Source of the DNA: Tetracentron sinense | Lineage: Eukaryota; Streptophyta; Magnoliopsida; Trochodendrales; Trochodendraceae | Direction: 5' to 3' | Assembly (NCBI GenBank): GCA_015143295.1 | Contig: CM026563.1 | Coordinates: forward strand, 1,922,001 to 1,986,000 | Length of the DNA stretch: 64,000 nucleotides | In this document: positions 11,205 to 21,592 of the stretch, piece after piece | Position numbering within the stretch: the first letter of the stretch is position 1 | How the letters are laid out: every line of letters starts with the position of its first letter | The notes under the pieces: model-generated | Told to the model about the DNA's origin: nothing | Databases searched by the model: none | The model's input: only the letters and a program-made list of their open reading frames with translations | Translations under genes and position numbers: made by a program

Positions 11205-13584
11205 TGTCAGCACCTCATTTTTACACCCCCTTTTAACCTTGGTTAATTAATTTAACCATGGATAACTAGTCTAAACCCTAGAAAGCCCTAGGTTTAAACC
11301 CCTACGGGCTTAAAACCCATTTCTAGTCCAACACACCCAATACCTTGTCTAGAACACATTTGTGGGCCCAAGCATGGGCCCACAAGGCCCAACTCAAGTG
11401 GGACCCACCGTTGCTTTTCAAATTTTGAAAGAGTGGAGCCAAACCCTCACATGGAAAAGCCAAGGGTGCATGGGCCGCATGTATGAGGTCTAGGCCCAAG
11501 AAGAAAAAAAAAAAAATTCAGCAAAAGCCCGTGACTGTTCACTGTCTTCCTCATGGAGACAGTGTACAGACCACACCTCCTGGCCAGCCTCCTGCTCCCC
11601 CTGGCTTCTCCCCAGTTGTCCCCCACGCCTGTGGGGTGATCCTTATCCTATCCCCATTGTCCCTATCCTCTATAAAAAACACCATCATCTAAGGTTTGAA
11701 AAAAAAAGGAGAAAAACCAAAAAAATTTTACAGTAGCCTTCCCACTTCGGCCAGACTATCCAATCCCTTAGTCTCCACCTCCAGGATACCCCTAGAACGT
11801 CCCTAAGACACCATCGCCAATCCTCTGCGAGCTGCCCGGTTCGGTATACACCCACTCTCCTATTTATTTTATTTGTTTACTCTTTTTATCACCACTGTAA
11901 GGGACCCCTGGTCCCATTTCAGAGGTTCCATTTTGTTTTTTTTCTTCTTATTACAGTAGTGTAACCGAGGATAGGACCGATCCCCTTCATCTTCTTCATA
12001 GATGATTGAGATTTTTTTCCTTGAGGAAGTGGCCACAGGCACACCCCCAGCTCCAAATGAATACCTATATTGGCCCCCTCTCCCTGGAGTTCTTTCAAGG
12101 CTTTATAAGTCTTAATCTTGGTTTACACAGGGTAATGTGTTTTTTGCTTTTTTGTTTTTTTGTTTTTTTTTTTTAAAAAAAAAAAAAATTGTTGTTCAGA
12201 GCTTAGCCTTGGGGTCCATAGCAGAATTAGTTTTGTAATGACTGTGTGGAGCCATATCTTATATCCTATTCAAGGATTTCAAAAATGCAGATTTTTTTTA
12301 GCGGCTACGATGAGCCCACAACCAGATTGGAGGAGGGTATTTGAACTCCAATTTTTGGAGTTTATTATAAATCCAAGATAGGGCCATCATAGCTATTCTC
12401 AAGCATAGACCAATTTGGGTCTCATTAGACTTTAACTTTGTTTGCCAAAAGTGATTTGTTCGGTGTTATTGCAAACCCAAAATCTGACTTATGAAGTGAG
12501 CTCCCTAAGGCCCATTGTTTAAGGTTTTTTATAAACCCAAGATCACAATCATTTGAGGGCTTTTAACTCAGTTCCATTTGGACCCTCCCTTTTGTAAGCC
12601 CGAAGCAAGGTTGCATTGAGTTTTTTTTTGTTTAGACTTTGAGGTATTCGTGACATGGTTTGTTGTGGTGGTCTCAAGCGTGGAGTGCTTTTGTGGGCTC
12701 AAGTCTTGGTGAGTATAGGAGTGCCAACTTCCTTATGGGCCTTTAATCGAGATTGCCCCCTCACAATCTTCACTCAACTCCTTTGCAATCTAATCTTGCA
12801 CATATGTGGAATCCTCTAAACCTCTAACTAGGGTTAGGCTTAACCCTAGGTAATCCCTCTTCCCACATAGGCCTCTAATTAGAGTTAAACCTAACCTTAA
12901 TTAGTTCCCTATTTACATAGACCAAATAAGGGTTAAACTTAACCCTAGTTGATTCTCATAACTTAGGATGTGTTTTAATCAAAAAAAAAAAAAATCAAAA
13001 AATACAGAAAAATACCAAAAACATCAAAAAATTAAAAAGACCAAAAACATGCTTGCTAGGCTTTTTGACCTTGGTTAGCCCATCTAACATCAGTTAATAC
13101 CCCTTTAACTGTGGTTAGACCCTACTTTGCACTTGACCAACCCGGTCAGTCAAACCCTAGCCTCCGGGATAGACCCTCGACCACCCTTGCACACACACAC
13201 ACCCCTAGCCTTGGCACGGGCTCATGTGCCAGAACTACGCTCGGTCTGATCTCACCCGGTGAGTACGTAGGCAACCCTACTCGGGTTCGACCCTAGCTAT
13301 TTAGCTTTTTCATTTTTCAGATTAGTATTCGATTAAATACTTAGGCATTTTAATTAAATTTTGAGATTAAATTTGGCTTAAATCTAGGGAATAGGTAATC
13401 ATTGTAAAATGGGGGTCTTGGGTGCCTAACACCTTCCCCGGGGCTTAATCGAACCGCTTATCCTAACTCTGATTAGACCATTTTCCTTATCCAACCATCC
13501 GGGACCTATCCCTAAGAATGAATAGGTGGCGACTCTTAGTCAAAACCATAATGTGAAAGTGGGCAGGAAAATCCCATGCTCACA
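11205..13584. mobile_element. solo LTR nested in the antisense ORF (2,380 bp)
   Basis: Starts TGTCAGCACC, ends ATGCTCACA, and is flanked by perfect 5-bp duplications CACCT (11200-11204 and 13585-13589). No internal region or second LTR is present, as expected after LTR-LTR recombination. The plus strand has a TATAAAAAAC box at 11671 and motifs such as GTACGTAGGCAACCC and AGGTGGCGACTC near its right end, which recall LTRs of large gypsy elements. The lineage is not assigned. Short ORFs within it are not genes. Confidence 0.82.
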
Positions 13585-14696
13585 CACCTCGTACGCGCTT
13601 GATGTTGGTAAGAAGACCTTCCTCTTCGGACGCGAGTTTTTTGAACGGAAGTTTCTTTCCTTCAACTGCAAAAGTAGAAATTAAAGTGTCAGACAGCGAA
13701 AGCAAGCAGGACGAAGAAAGTATATAGACAACGGACGATGGGATGGAAAGACAGAAGAAGTAAAAGCACAACGGACAACGGTATCATGTTACCTGGTTTA
13801 TCTTGGAAAACATTGGGCACAGTGGAAGTCTCAGCCTTCCAGCCCCCAGAGACAACGAATGGAGTTGCTTTCCACCCTCTTTCTCTATCCAAGATGCCAG
13901 AAACGAGGTCTGGGTACAACGGCTTTGTCGCGACCCAAAACCCACCCTAGGAGTTAGAGTGAACTTTGGACGACTAATCATGACTTGCTTGACAACTAAC
14001 CTGCAAAACCCACAGAGCATATACAATAGAGGATATAAACAGTGGAAACATACTCTAACATAGCACAGCGGAAGACTACCAAACCTCTATGTATATACAT
14101 ACACAAATCCAAGTTTATACAAAAAGTAATCCATACGAAAGAGTGGACATGCCCGCCAAAATACATAAATCTAACTCTCATCTCACCCACAACTAATCCA
14201 CTCAGAATCTAATCACCACCTACTGATAACCCTCTACGGGAGGTTCCTCCAAAAGCTCCTCGGCGTACTCCTCTTCCACCCATGGACCAGGAGCACAAAC
14301 ATCAAATGGGGCAGCAGCTCCCTCAGAACCTGCCGACAAAAGAAGTACGGCTGAGCATGGAATACTCAGCGGGTACTAAATACTAACCAACAATTATAGC
14401 GTAGAAATAGCAATACATAATCAGGAGCAATTCATATATGTCAAACGGAAACAATTCACATCATACAAGGAAGTAAAACAGTTTATAATCATGCTTGTAA
14501 TTCGTAGAAAACCGATAAATCCTCTTGAAACATCGTGTGCTTGACTTGACTTGAAATATCTTTTTGTACTTGAAAGCTTGTCATGTCTATCTTGCTTTAT
14601 TCTTGTATGTCGTGTCATGTCATGCATGTCATGCGTGCTTGCTTGTGATCATGTAACTTGTGAGATATCCTTGTGAGGTGTCCTTGTGAGATGCCT

Positions 14697-14840
14697 TGAG
14701 AGGGAAGGGAGACCCTTCTTTATGCAATGCACTTGCGAGGGAAGGGAGACCCTTCTTTATGATATGTATGTACTTGCGAGGGAAGGGAGACCCTTCTTCA
14801 TGATATGCACTTGTGAGTGAGGGGAGACCCCTCGTGGAAT
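14697..14840. repeat. four diverged 38-41-bp tandem units
   Basis: The phrase GAGGGAAGGGAGACCCTTCT begins near 14699, 14737 and 14778, with a variant GAGTGAGGGGAGACCCCTCG near 14815. Each unit holds a GGGAGACCC core. They lie inside the chromovirus-like solo LTR. Confidence 0.7.
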
Positions 14841-15760
14841 GTTGGTTCTTGTCTTCTTGTGAAAAGCGAGGTAAAACATATCGTAGGATATGTCCCACCT
14901 CTAACCATGTTCTTGAAAACCTCGATAAATCATGCCATGCATGCCGTGCTCGTGGAAACCGTGTACATACTTGCATTCAAATTTAAAGATGACATTTGGG
15001 TAATTTCACAACACATATAGCATCAAAGATTGAGTAATGTAGTATTCATAGCATTATGGGAAAACAGGAAACACACTATCATAGTCCCTAGCAATATTCA
15101 TAATTTATTAGGCATGCATTTCCAGATTTTCAGCTCACTGTGTTCACCTTGGCATTTCATCAAACATGGTGTGTTCATTATGGATTTACCCTACAACATG
15201 CTTTTCTAGATGGGTTTTACTCAAATCATACATGTACATTCATTATTGGAACAATGCCCTTCCCCATTTGTTCATCACACACAACCATTGGCATCCAATC
15301 GCCCATTCCATCTCCATTCACCATTCACCATTCACCATTCACCATTTACCATTTATCCATCTCATAGCACATGTGTAAATGAAAGAAAATGAAGAGAAAA
15401 GAAGGGGAAAGAGGAACTATAACTAGGAGGGTAGTAAGAAGCACCGACCTTGAAGAAATGAGGAAGAAACCCCTTTCCAAAACGACTGTGTAGCTGCTGC
15501 CCTAGTTTGAGGAGATGCTCCTCACGAGTTTGTGCCTTGATCTTGAAGAAAAACGGGCTGGAGGTTGATCTAGGGTTTCAAACCCTTTGATTTCTCTCCC
15601 AAATGGAAACCCTAGGTTGGAATCGCCTTCTCCTCTTTCTTCTATTCTCTCAAACTCTCTAAGTGTCGAATGATGCCCTAAAGGCTCAGATTAAACTCTT
15701 AAGGTAAGAGTGAACTGACCAAAAGACCGAAATACCCTTATTGGGATTTCTGTGAATAGT

Positions 15761-16400
15761 GCTGTGAATAGTGCCAACTCGTTGTGCTGTGAATAGTGCC
15801 AACTCGTTGTACTGTGAATAGTGCCAACTCGTTGTGCTGTGAATAGTGCCAACTCGTTGTGCTGTGAATAGTGCCAACTCGTTGTGCTGTGAATAGTGCC
15901 AACTCGTTGTGCTGTGAATAGTGCCAACTCGTTGTACTGTGAATAGTGCCAACTCGTTGTGCTGTGAATAGTGCCAACTCGTTGTGCTGTGAATAGTGCC
16001 AACTCGTTGTACTATGAATAGTGCCAACTCGTTGTGCTGTGAATAGTGCCAACTCGTTGTACTATGAATAGTGCCAACTCGTTGTGCTGTGAATAGTGCC
16101 AACTCGTTGTGCTGTGAATAGTGCCAACTCGTTGTACTATGAATAGTGCCAACTCGTTGTGCTGTGAATAGTGCCAACTCGTTGTGCTGTGAATAGTGCC
16201 AACTCGTTGTGCTGTGAATAGTGCCAACTCGTTGTACTATGAATAGTGCCAACTCGTTGTGCTGTGAATAGTGCCAACTCGTTGTACTGTGAATAGTGCC
16301 AACTCGTTGTGCTGTGAATAGTGCCAACTCGTTGTGCTGTGAATAGTGCCAACTCGTTGTACTATAAATAGTGCCAACTCGTTGTGCTGTGAATAGTGCC
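15761..16400. repeat. 25-bp minisatellite, 25 full units plus a partial
   Basis: Units begin every 25 bp from 15761 to 16361, then a 15-base partial copy. The unit reads G/A-CTGTGAATAGTGCCAA followed by CTCGTTGT. Most variation is at the first base and in CTGTG versus CTATG. A-type units are at 15811, 15936, 16011, 16061, 16136, 16236, 16286 and 16361. Because 25 is not a multiple of 3 and the unit has no stop on the minus strand, it creates long open frames in all three minus frames. Confidence 0.95.
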
Positions 16401-16466
16401 CGTGGTGAGTTGTACAACGTGCCCGTGGTGAGTTGTACAACGTGCCCGTGGTGAGTTGTACAACGG
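16401..16466. repeat. 23-bp repeat, three copies, abutting the 25-bp array
   Basis: Three copies of a unit starting CGTGGTGAGTTGTACAACG begin at 16401, 16424 and 16447. The last is truncated. Each contains the palindrome GTTGTACAAC and the CGTGGT and ACAACG motifs that also make up the 23-bp ladder of the host gypsy LTR. Confidence 0.85.
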
Positions 16467-17425
16467 ATGCACACAGTATACGTTTTCCTACAGGTACAGA
16501 CTGTTTTGGCCATATCTTTTGACTCGTTCGTCCGATTTTGACGATTCAACTTGCGTTGTGTTCGTACTTCGAAGAAGAACAATTCTAACATTTCAAAATT
16601 TCCAAATTCTTCCTCATTTATTAATCATACCTCTAAAAAGGCAAGATGACAACGAAAGTGTCATGTATTAAGCATGGAAAAGTCTGGGGCTCTACAGGCT
16701 TCTTGTTCCAGGAATAATAATTGTGTGGGCCATCGTCAGTACCTCTACATCTGATGGCATGACAGAAATGAAAGAGGTGTCTAGCTTCTATAGGGTATCC
16801 GTCCTTGATGAATTTAATCATCATGGACATATATTTGTAGAAGCTGGGGTGCATTTGCCCCGGGGCAAGGTGTAGGGTGGAAAAGACTTCATCCAGAACA
16901 GGATAAAGGGGAAATCGAAGACCAGCTTCGAGTCGGGAGAGGTAGACAACGATGCAGGCTGATCGTTTGTCAATATAGGCATCTTCTCTTTTGAAGTGAA
17001 GGTTGACGTGGGAGGGAAACTCAAAACGTTCCCTGAGATGGTTAAGATATGCTAATTGTTGTTGGCGTAGGGCTGAAGATTTTTCTATGTAGGCACCATA
17101 CGGTGCACTACCAGTACAGCTAGCCTCATCTTCGGATTGGCCTCTAACTTCACCTATCCTAAGGGATTTCATGGAGGTCTCGGCAGCCATGGGTTGAGGG
17201 GAATGAAACAAAGAACAGTGGGTAGGAAAAGGGAAAAAGATGGGTAGACTGACGACAGAGAAAGAAAGAGAAGAAGAATCAAGAAAGAGAGTAAGAAAAA
17301 GGAGAAGAGCGTACCACAAAGAGAAACGAGAGAGTCTGAAGAGAGCTTGAGCTTTCGCTTGAGACGCAAGTGAGGCAGAATAACAGTACTTCAATGGCGA
17401 GATAAGTGAAACGAGGCAACCAAGA

Positions 17426-17440
17426 GGGATTTTTATAGAT
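17426..17440 (-). promoter_or_regulatory. TATA box of the antisense ORF
   Basis: On the minus strand ATCTATAAAAATCCC lies about 240 bp upstream of the antisense ATG at 17190. The 5' leader between them has no obligatory upstream ORF. The spacing suits a promoter internal to the retrotransposon, firing against the LTR-driven transcript. Confidence 0.5.
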
Positions 17441-17779
17441 ACCTTAGAGAAATGAAAAGACGAGAATACCCTCCATCAGAGCCGTACACCTGTGTAGAAG
17501 CCGGAAGGAGTGGTGGCAGGATTGACGTTTCATGTAAAGAGAGTAACCGTCAGAGATATAAAGCGTTTTGAATTCCGAAACGGTAATGATGATAGCCTGT
17601 CTTGCATTAATGAGGCGTGACGGTTCGCACGCGTAAACCAGCTGGCTTGGGCGTTCTATCTTCTCAGCGTAAACCACGCAGCGATTCAGATTCTGGAAGA
17701 AGAGTGAGGTATAGACTGTCGCTCTTTTGTCCGTTTATGACACTTCGAACTACGTTCTAAGCCTCATAAAGGGACAAAT

Positions 17780-18594
17780 TGTAAGTGATAAAATTCGTAA
17801 AAACTAATTAACGTTGGGGAATGAGCTGGCTTTTGTTGTTTTGTGCACGAAAGTGATACGTGAACGTGTGTTTGAGTCACGTGCTTCAAATAGAAGGATA
17901 CACATTATCTGATGCATAGCGTTCACGTTGTACAAATTAAGACGTATCCATGGTCTTGCGAAAGAACGTTCTCGTTGTGGTTTCGACAACGTTTCCGTTG
18001 TCTTGTGCACAACGTAGACGTTGTATTCTCGACAACGTTTTCGGTGTTAATTGAACAACGAGCCCGTCGTGATTCAGATAAGGATGTCCAGGTCATATTT
18101 TGAGACGTATACAACGTACCCGAGCTCGAGTCAACAACGAAACCGACTCGCAGGAAGGAGTAATCAGGAGGCGATCGATTGTTCTGACAAGTAGGCCGAA
18201 AGCACTGCCTTGGCATTTAATGCAGGTCACTTCTGTGTGCTGTCAGACTCAACTGACTGAACAAATAGTAGGCTTTTACGTGTGATGCAACATGTGGTAG
18301 ATTTTACTGACATATTTGGTAATGAGTGCAGGGCATGTGGTATGGGCATCTATGGTCATCTATGGCCATACCAAGGTTAACCTATAAATACCCCGAGAAT
18401 TTCAGTGTTACGGGGATCAAAAGATAGACATATTTTTCAGTGCTCCTGTTTGCTTTACTGTTCATCATCTTCTTCATCTACTTACTTTATCATCGGAGTA
18501 CAGGTCAGGGTATCACACCCTTCAACTTCTACCAGTAAACCAGAGGTGAACAGTTGCAGCTAACGCGTGTCCTTTCCGGTATTTTTCCCCCTCA
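17780..18594 (+). repeat. 3' LTR of the gypsy element
   Basis: 815 bp, TG...CA, matching 6847-7666. A purine-rich stretch (ATAAAGGGACAAAT) directly precedes it and is the likely polypurine tract. It is followed at once by the target duplication ACAAC. The half-site ladder and the TATAAATACC box are conserved. Confidence 0.92.
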
Positions 18595-18599
18595 ACAAC

Positions 18600-18924
18600 G
18601 ACAACAACAAATGAAAAGAAAAGGGAAAAAAAGAGGCAAATATATATCAGTGGAGACAGGGTCCTTAAGATAGAAAACTAAATAAATAATGAGCTTCTAA
18701 ATTCAGAGTGCTTCATTAGAGTGCTTCATTATAGATTTCTAAAGTATTAACTTGTTCAGTTTGCTAATAATGTTCGTATTAATGGGTTACGCATGTGTGC
18801 TTATTTGTCAGTATAAATTTGTTGTTCCAAAGCTGTTAGTCTTGCTTTGGTGCTTTTTCTCATTCAAAAGTGGGCATGTATAACAAGAGCTTGAATGATA
18901 ATTGCTAAAACACAGCAATTGTGA
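18600..18924. other. intergenic, nothing recognised
   Basis: About 325 bp of AT-rich DNA between the gypsy element and the next dispersed repeat. It contains a short duplicated phrase (AGTGCTTCATTA, near 18707-18731) and no gene. Confidence 0.5.
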
Positions 18925-19035
18925 TAAGGGGCGGAGCCAGGAATTTTTCATTGGGGGTGGGGGCGAAATACATGTATAAAAAAATTAATAGATTTTAGGG
19001 TATGGAGCTTTGGGGTTTCAGTGGTGTAGCTCCTG
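18925..19035 (+). repeat. dispersed repeat, GGAGCCAGGAATTTTTCA family
   Basis: GGGGCGGAGCCAGGAATTTTTCA followed by a G-rich stretch repeats the head of the family seen at 2430 (same strand) and inverted at 2120 and 59480. It is a truncated head segment only. Confidence 0.55.
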
Positions 19036-19096
19036 ATAAATTACTTTTTTTGGGTGAATTTTTTTTTTTGAGAAATTCTTTTTTCCGGTTGTGCGG

Positions 19097-19336
19097 TTGA
19101 GGCTGCCACGTGTCCCTATTGATACCCCTTAATTGTGGTTAAGATCACCCACCTATCCTTGGTTTTTTTTTTTAAAGTATCAAACAAAAATTCGAACCTC
19201 CGTTGCAATTCACAAACTCTTAAGGTTAAAAAATTTAATATTTTTTTCTAAAACCAATTATAAGTGTGTGAACCTTAAGAGTGGGTGAATTTTAACCATA
19301 GTTAAGGGGTGTCAATAGGGACACATGACAACCTCA
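19097..19336. mobile_element. MITE (family M2) with inverted arms
   Basis: The left arm TTGAGGCTGCCACGTGTCCC is matched in inverted form by GGGACACATGACAACCTCAA at the right end. The inner arm TGGTTAAGAT...CACCCACCTAT pairs with a GGGTGAATTTTAACCA block. About 240 bp, no coding capacity, related to the inner element at 26750-27100. Confidence 0.65.
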
Positions 19337-20001
19337 AGGGCATTCCTGAAAGGAATGGAGTAAGGGCAGACCAGCTATGAATTGAGCTAATCTTTTACTG
19401 AGTTCAGTAAGAGCTCTCATAAGCAGGCGGAGCTGAAGGCCACCATTCCTAAAAGGAATGGAATAAGGCCCGTATCTTGACATCCTATTAACTGAGTTAT
19501 GAGTCAGTTAACTCATAGCCTGAACCGGACTCCATTAGGGGGGGCACTATATATATGACAAAAAAGGGGTAACACCCCCAAAAATTTTGAACCGAAAGAC
19601 TGTACATCAAATAATCATGGCGTTATCAGTGAAAACATTATAATAAGGCCTAAATGACATTATGCTAATGAGAAAAAAGGAACAATATTATTAGTCATCG
19701 CCATTCCTTAGTCCACCGTGTATTAATCAGCATTCCCTTTGTAAGGGAATATTGACTAATGAACGAGCGATGTAGGAAATCAACATTTCTTAGTCTAGAA
19801 GTTGAATTTTACTTATGACCATGGCTATCTGATCTGCATTCTTCTAGATGGTCAGAGAATTAAGGAGACAATTAAGGAACCACCAATAAAAAGAAGTACC
19901 TGAATTGGGTGATAGGATCATTTGATTGGCCGTCTCTCAAGTTCAGTCAGGGAAGTAGCCTATGTGGGACCCACTAAATGGTGGGTCTTGATTCCTGCTC
20001 A
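19337..20001. other. intergenic, short duplicated phrases only
   Basis: The phrase CATTCCT-AAAAGGAATGGAATAAGG occurs in two diverged versions near 19345 and 19445. No gene, tRNA or complete element is recognised. Confidence 0.45.
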
Positions 20002-20009
20002 TTTTGAAT

Positions 20010-20272
20010 GGGCATCGGATTTATTCTGGTGGACGCCCGAGTCACGCCTTTGGGCGTCCATTCATTGTGGGCAGCTAGCGATAAAAAGGGGAGAGATATC
20101 AAGTGAGGAGAAGTCAAAATCATGGGAGAAAAAGAAATGACTTCCAAGTGAGGAGAAGTCAAAATCATGGGAGAAAATGAAATGACTTCTCCCATTTTTA
20201 TCGCCAGCTGCCCCACAATGAATGGATGCCCGAAGGCGTGACTCGGGCGTCCACAAAAGTAAATCCGATGCC
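20010..20272. mobile_element. hAT-like MITE with 8-bp target duplication
   Basis: A 263-bp palindromic element with arms of about 90 bp beginning GGGCATCGGATTTA and ending TAAATCCGATGCC. It is flanked by the perfect 8-bp repeat TTTTGAAT (20002-20009 and 20273-20280). An 8-bp duplication is typical of hAT transposition. The centre holds a roughly 45-bp tandem duplication (AAGTGAGGAGAAGTCAAAAT occurs twice). No transposase. Confidence 0.82.
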
Positions 20273-20280
20273 TTTTGAAT

Positions 20281-21592
20281 ATGCACTAAGGAGAGTTAGG
20301 TCAGGAGGGAGGCTGGATGTGTGGGCATCCTGACCCAAGTAATCATCTCATATCACATATGAGAACATGCACAAACATATAGCTGCCTCATAATCTGGAT
20401 CCAAACAGGTTTAATGGGCAAACCAGATTTACCAAGCATGATATGTAAGAAAGATTCCTTCAAGCACACTGTAATGCTGTATTGGGCACTAACAAGTTAC
20501 CATGGTCCAAAAGTAATCAAGTCTCTTATGACATGGCCTGGTTATACCAATCCTGACACTAGCGCACGAATCTTACCATGTACATTAGAAAAACACAACA
20601 GATACAGAGATGAAGTCCAAACAATTCTAATAACGTCTGAGTGGAATACTTACCAGGAAAACCTTTGCTATTACCAACAATTAACAGGGGGGCAAAGAAA
20701 ACAAGAAGAGTCATCAATACATACAGTATAACGGAGTGTATAATTAATGGAACAACTAAAACTGTACAGGGATAAATAGCAACAATTAGTTTGGCATTTG
20801 CTGAGAAACCCTTAACTTGAAGAAAAATAATAATAAAAATAGCAAGGACTATTGTTTGTGTAAAATGAAATATTACTATGAAATGTATTTTATATAATTT
20901 CCTTTAGTCTTAAATGATATCTCAGTTTTTTTAAAAAAAAGTGACTAACATCGGATATAAGACATACCAGAATGTGAAGCCACTAATCCAACGGCAACAT
21001 CCTTGACTTTCTTGATTTTTTCAACAACAAAGTATTTGTAAAGATGATATTTGGTTTGAGATCTACAACATCATTAGGCTGAGGGCACCAAAGTGAATTT
21101 TCGTACACTTACAAAATACAAAGGCAAAAGTTGAAAATGAAAGCCATGACAAAAAAAAAGAAAGCATTCAACCCCCAATTTCACCTGCAATTTGTAAGCA
21201 GTATAAAATATACAACTCTGAAATGAAAAAAAAATCTTAGATTCAAGATTGAAGCCATCTTGATATGTTAGAATCTAAGGCACAAATATGGCACAGATAA
21301 ATCAGTTACAAAATTATTGTTAAAGAAAATATTGATTCCATGAAGCTACCAGAATGAACTACCAAAACACCAAAGCTAGTCGGTGTTAATTCCAAAACCG
21401 TAATGTGGAGATAAAAGTTAGTTCATTCTGAATGAAAAGATAACGGAAGTACATTCCCGTTGTCAATAAATCCCAATCACGACATATTTTTCGAATGGAA
21501 AGATGCCAAAACAAGGAATACAGTAGGGGAAATCACCAGTGGTACTATCTGATAGGAAGTGTGGAGCCTGTCTCGACGACTGAACTTCCTAC
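20281..21592. other. intergenic with one orphan exon-like segment
   Basis: No complete gene. On the minus strand, 21063-20968 is open in one frame (reading ...YKYFVVEKIKKVKDVAVGLV...). It is framed by a plausible acceptor (TGTTGTAG) and donor (CTG|GTATGTC). I do not recognise the protein and found no matching neighbouring exons, so it is listed only as a candidate gene relic. Confidence 0.3.

Larger units (their letters stand above)
13926..16696 (-). mobile_element. solo LTR nested in the antisense ORF (2,771 bp)
   Basis: Flanked by perfect 5-bp duplications GGCTT (13921-13925 and 16697-16701). Read on the minus strand it starts TGTAGAGCCCCAGAC and ends TTTTGGGTCGCGACA, the end form common in gypsy chromovirus LTRs, hence the minus orientation. 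It contains a 25-bp satellite array, a 23-bp triple repeat and a 38-41-bp repeat. Only one LTR is present, so it is a solo LTR or a non-autonomous unit. Open frames across the array are artefacts of a stop-free repeat unit. Confidence 0.82.
9612..17190 (-). pseudogene. antisense intron-containing ORF, PF04195-like plus coiled coil, interrupted by two LTRs
   Basis: Read on the minus strand it starts at the ATG at 17190 (context CAACCCATGG). Exon 1, 17190-16702, includes FPLYPVLDEVFSTLHLAPGQ and RGTDDGPHNYYSWN. This resembles the PF04195 putative gypsy-type transposon domain. Exon 2 (13925-13793) carries RERGWKATPFVVSGGW and ends CCAG|GTAAC. A 127-bp intron ends TTTTGCAG at 13666. Exon 3 is 13665-13590. 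Exon 4 (11204-10478) is Pro/Ala/Thr-rich with a basic KKRKEEQRREK stretch. An 84-bp intron (GTATGA...TTATAG) separates exon 5 (10393-9612), a long heptad-like coiled coil with an acidic, Pro/Ala-rich tail. The LTRs at 11205-13584 and 13926-16696 interrupt it, and the frame is continuous across both if they are discounted. Lesions: TAG at 10547, a 1-base loss near 10290, TAA near 9999 and near 9880. Function unknown. Confidence 0.75.
6847..18594 (+). mobile_element. Ty3/gypsy (Tat-like) LTR retrotransposon, deleted and nested
   Basis: An 11.7-kb element bounded by related LTRs of 820 and 815 bp. Each begins TGTAAG and ends CCCTCA, and the element is flanked by the 5-bp duplication ACAAC (6842-6846 and 18595-18599). 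Order on the plus strand: 5' LTR, primer-binding site, gag remnant, integrase remnant, long non-gag-pol 3' region with an antisense spliced ORF, 3' LTR. Protease, reverse transcriptase and RNase H are absent, so the copy is non-autonomous. A long 3' region with an antisense ORF of Transposase_28 (PF04195) type is known from Tat-lineage gypsy elements such as Grande and RIRE2; lineage assignment here is by that layout. Two further LTRs are nested inside. By eye the LTRs differ at about 8 of their first 200 positions. Confidence 0.9.

Noticed and set aside
10779..11246. Plus-strand open frames of 109-155 residues
   Set aside because: They are shadows of the GC-richer minus-strand antisense ORF of the gypsy element (10547-11204).
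15761..16466. CRISPR-like array
   Set aside because: The repeats are contiguous with no unique spacers and lie in a plant LTR. It is a minisatellite.
15686..16591. 301-residue open frame on the minus strand with a repeated QRVGTIHSTTSWHYS motif
   Set aside because: It is produced by a 25-bp minisatellite with no stop in any minus frame. All three minus frames are open and spell the same peptides, so it is not a gene.
13926..16696. Complete LTR retrotransposon with internal region
   Set aside because: No pair of long terminal repeats, primer-binding site or gag-pol text lies inside. Ends and duplication fit a single LTR.
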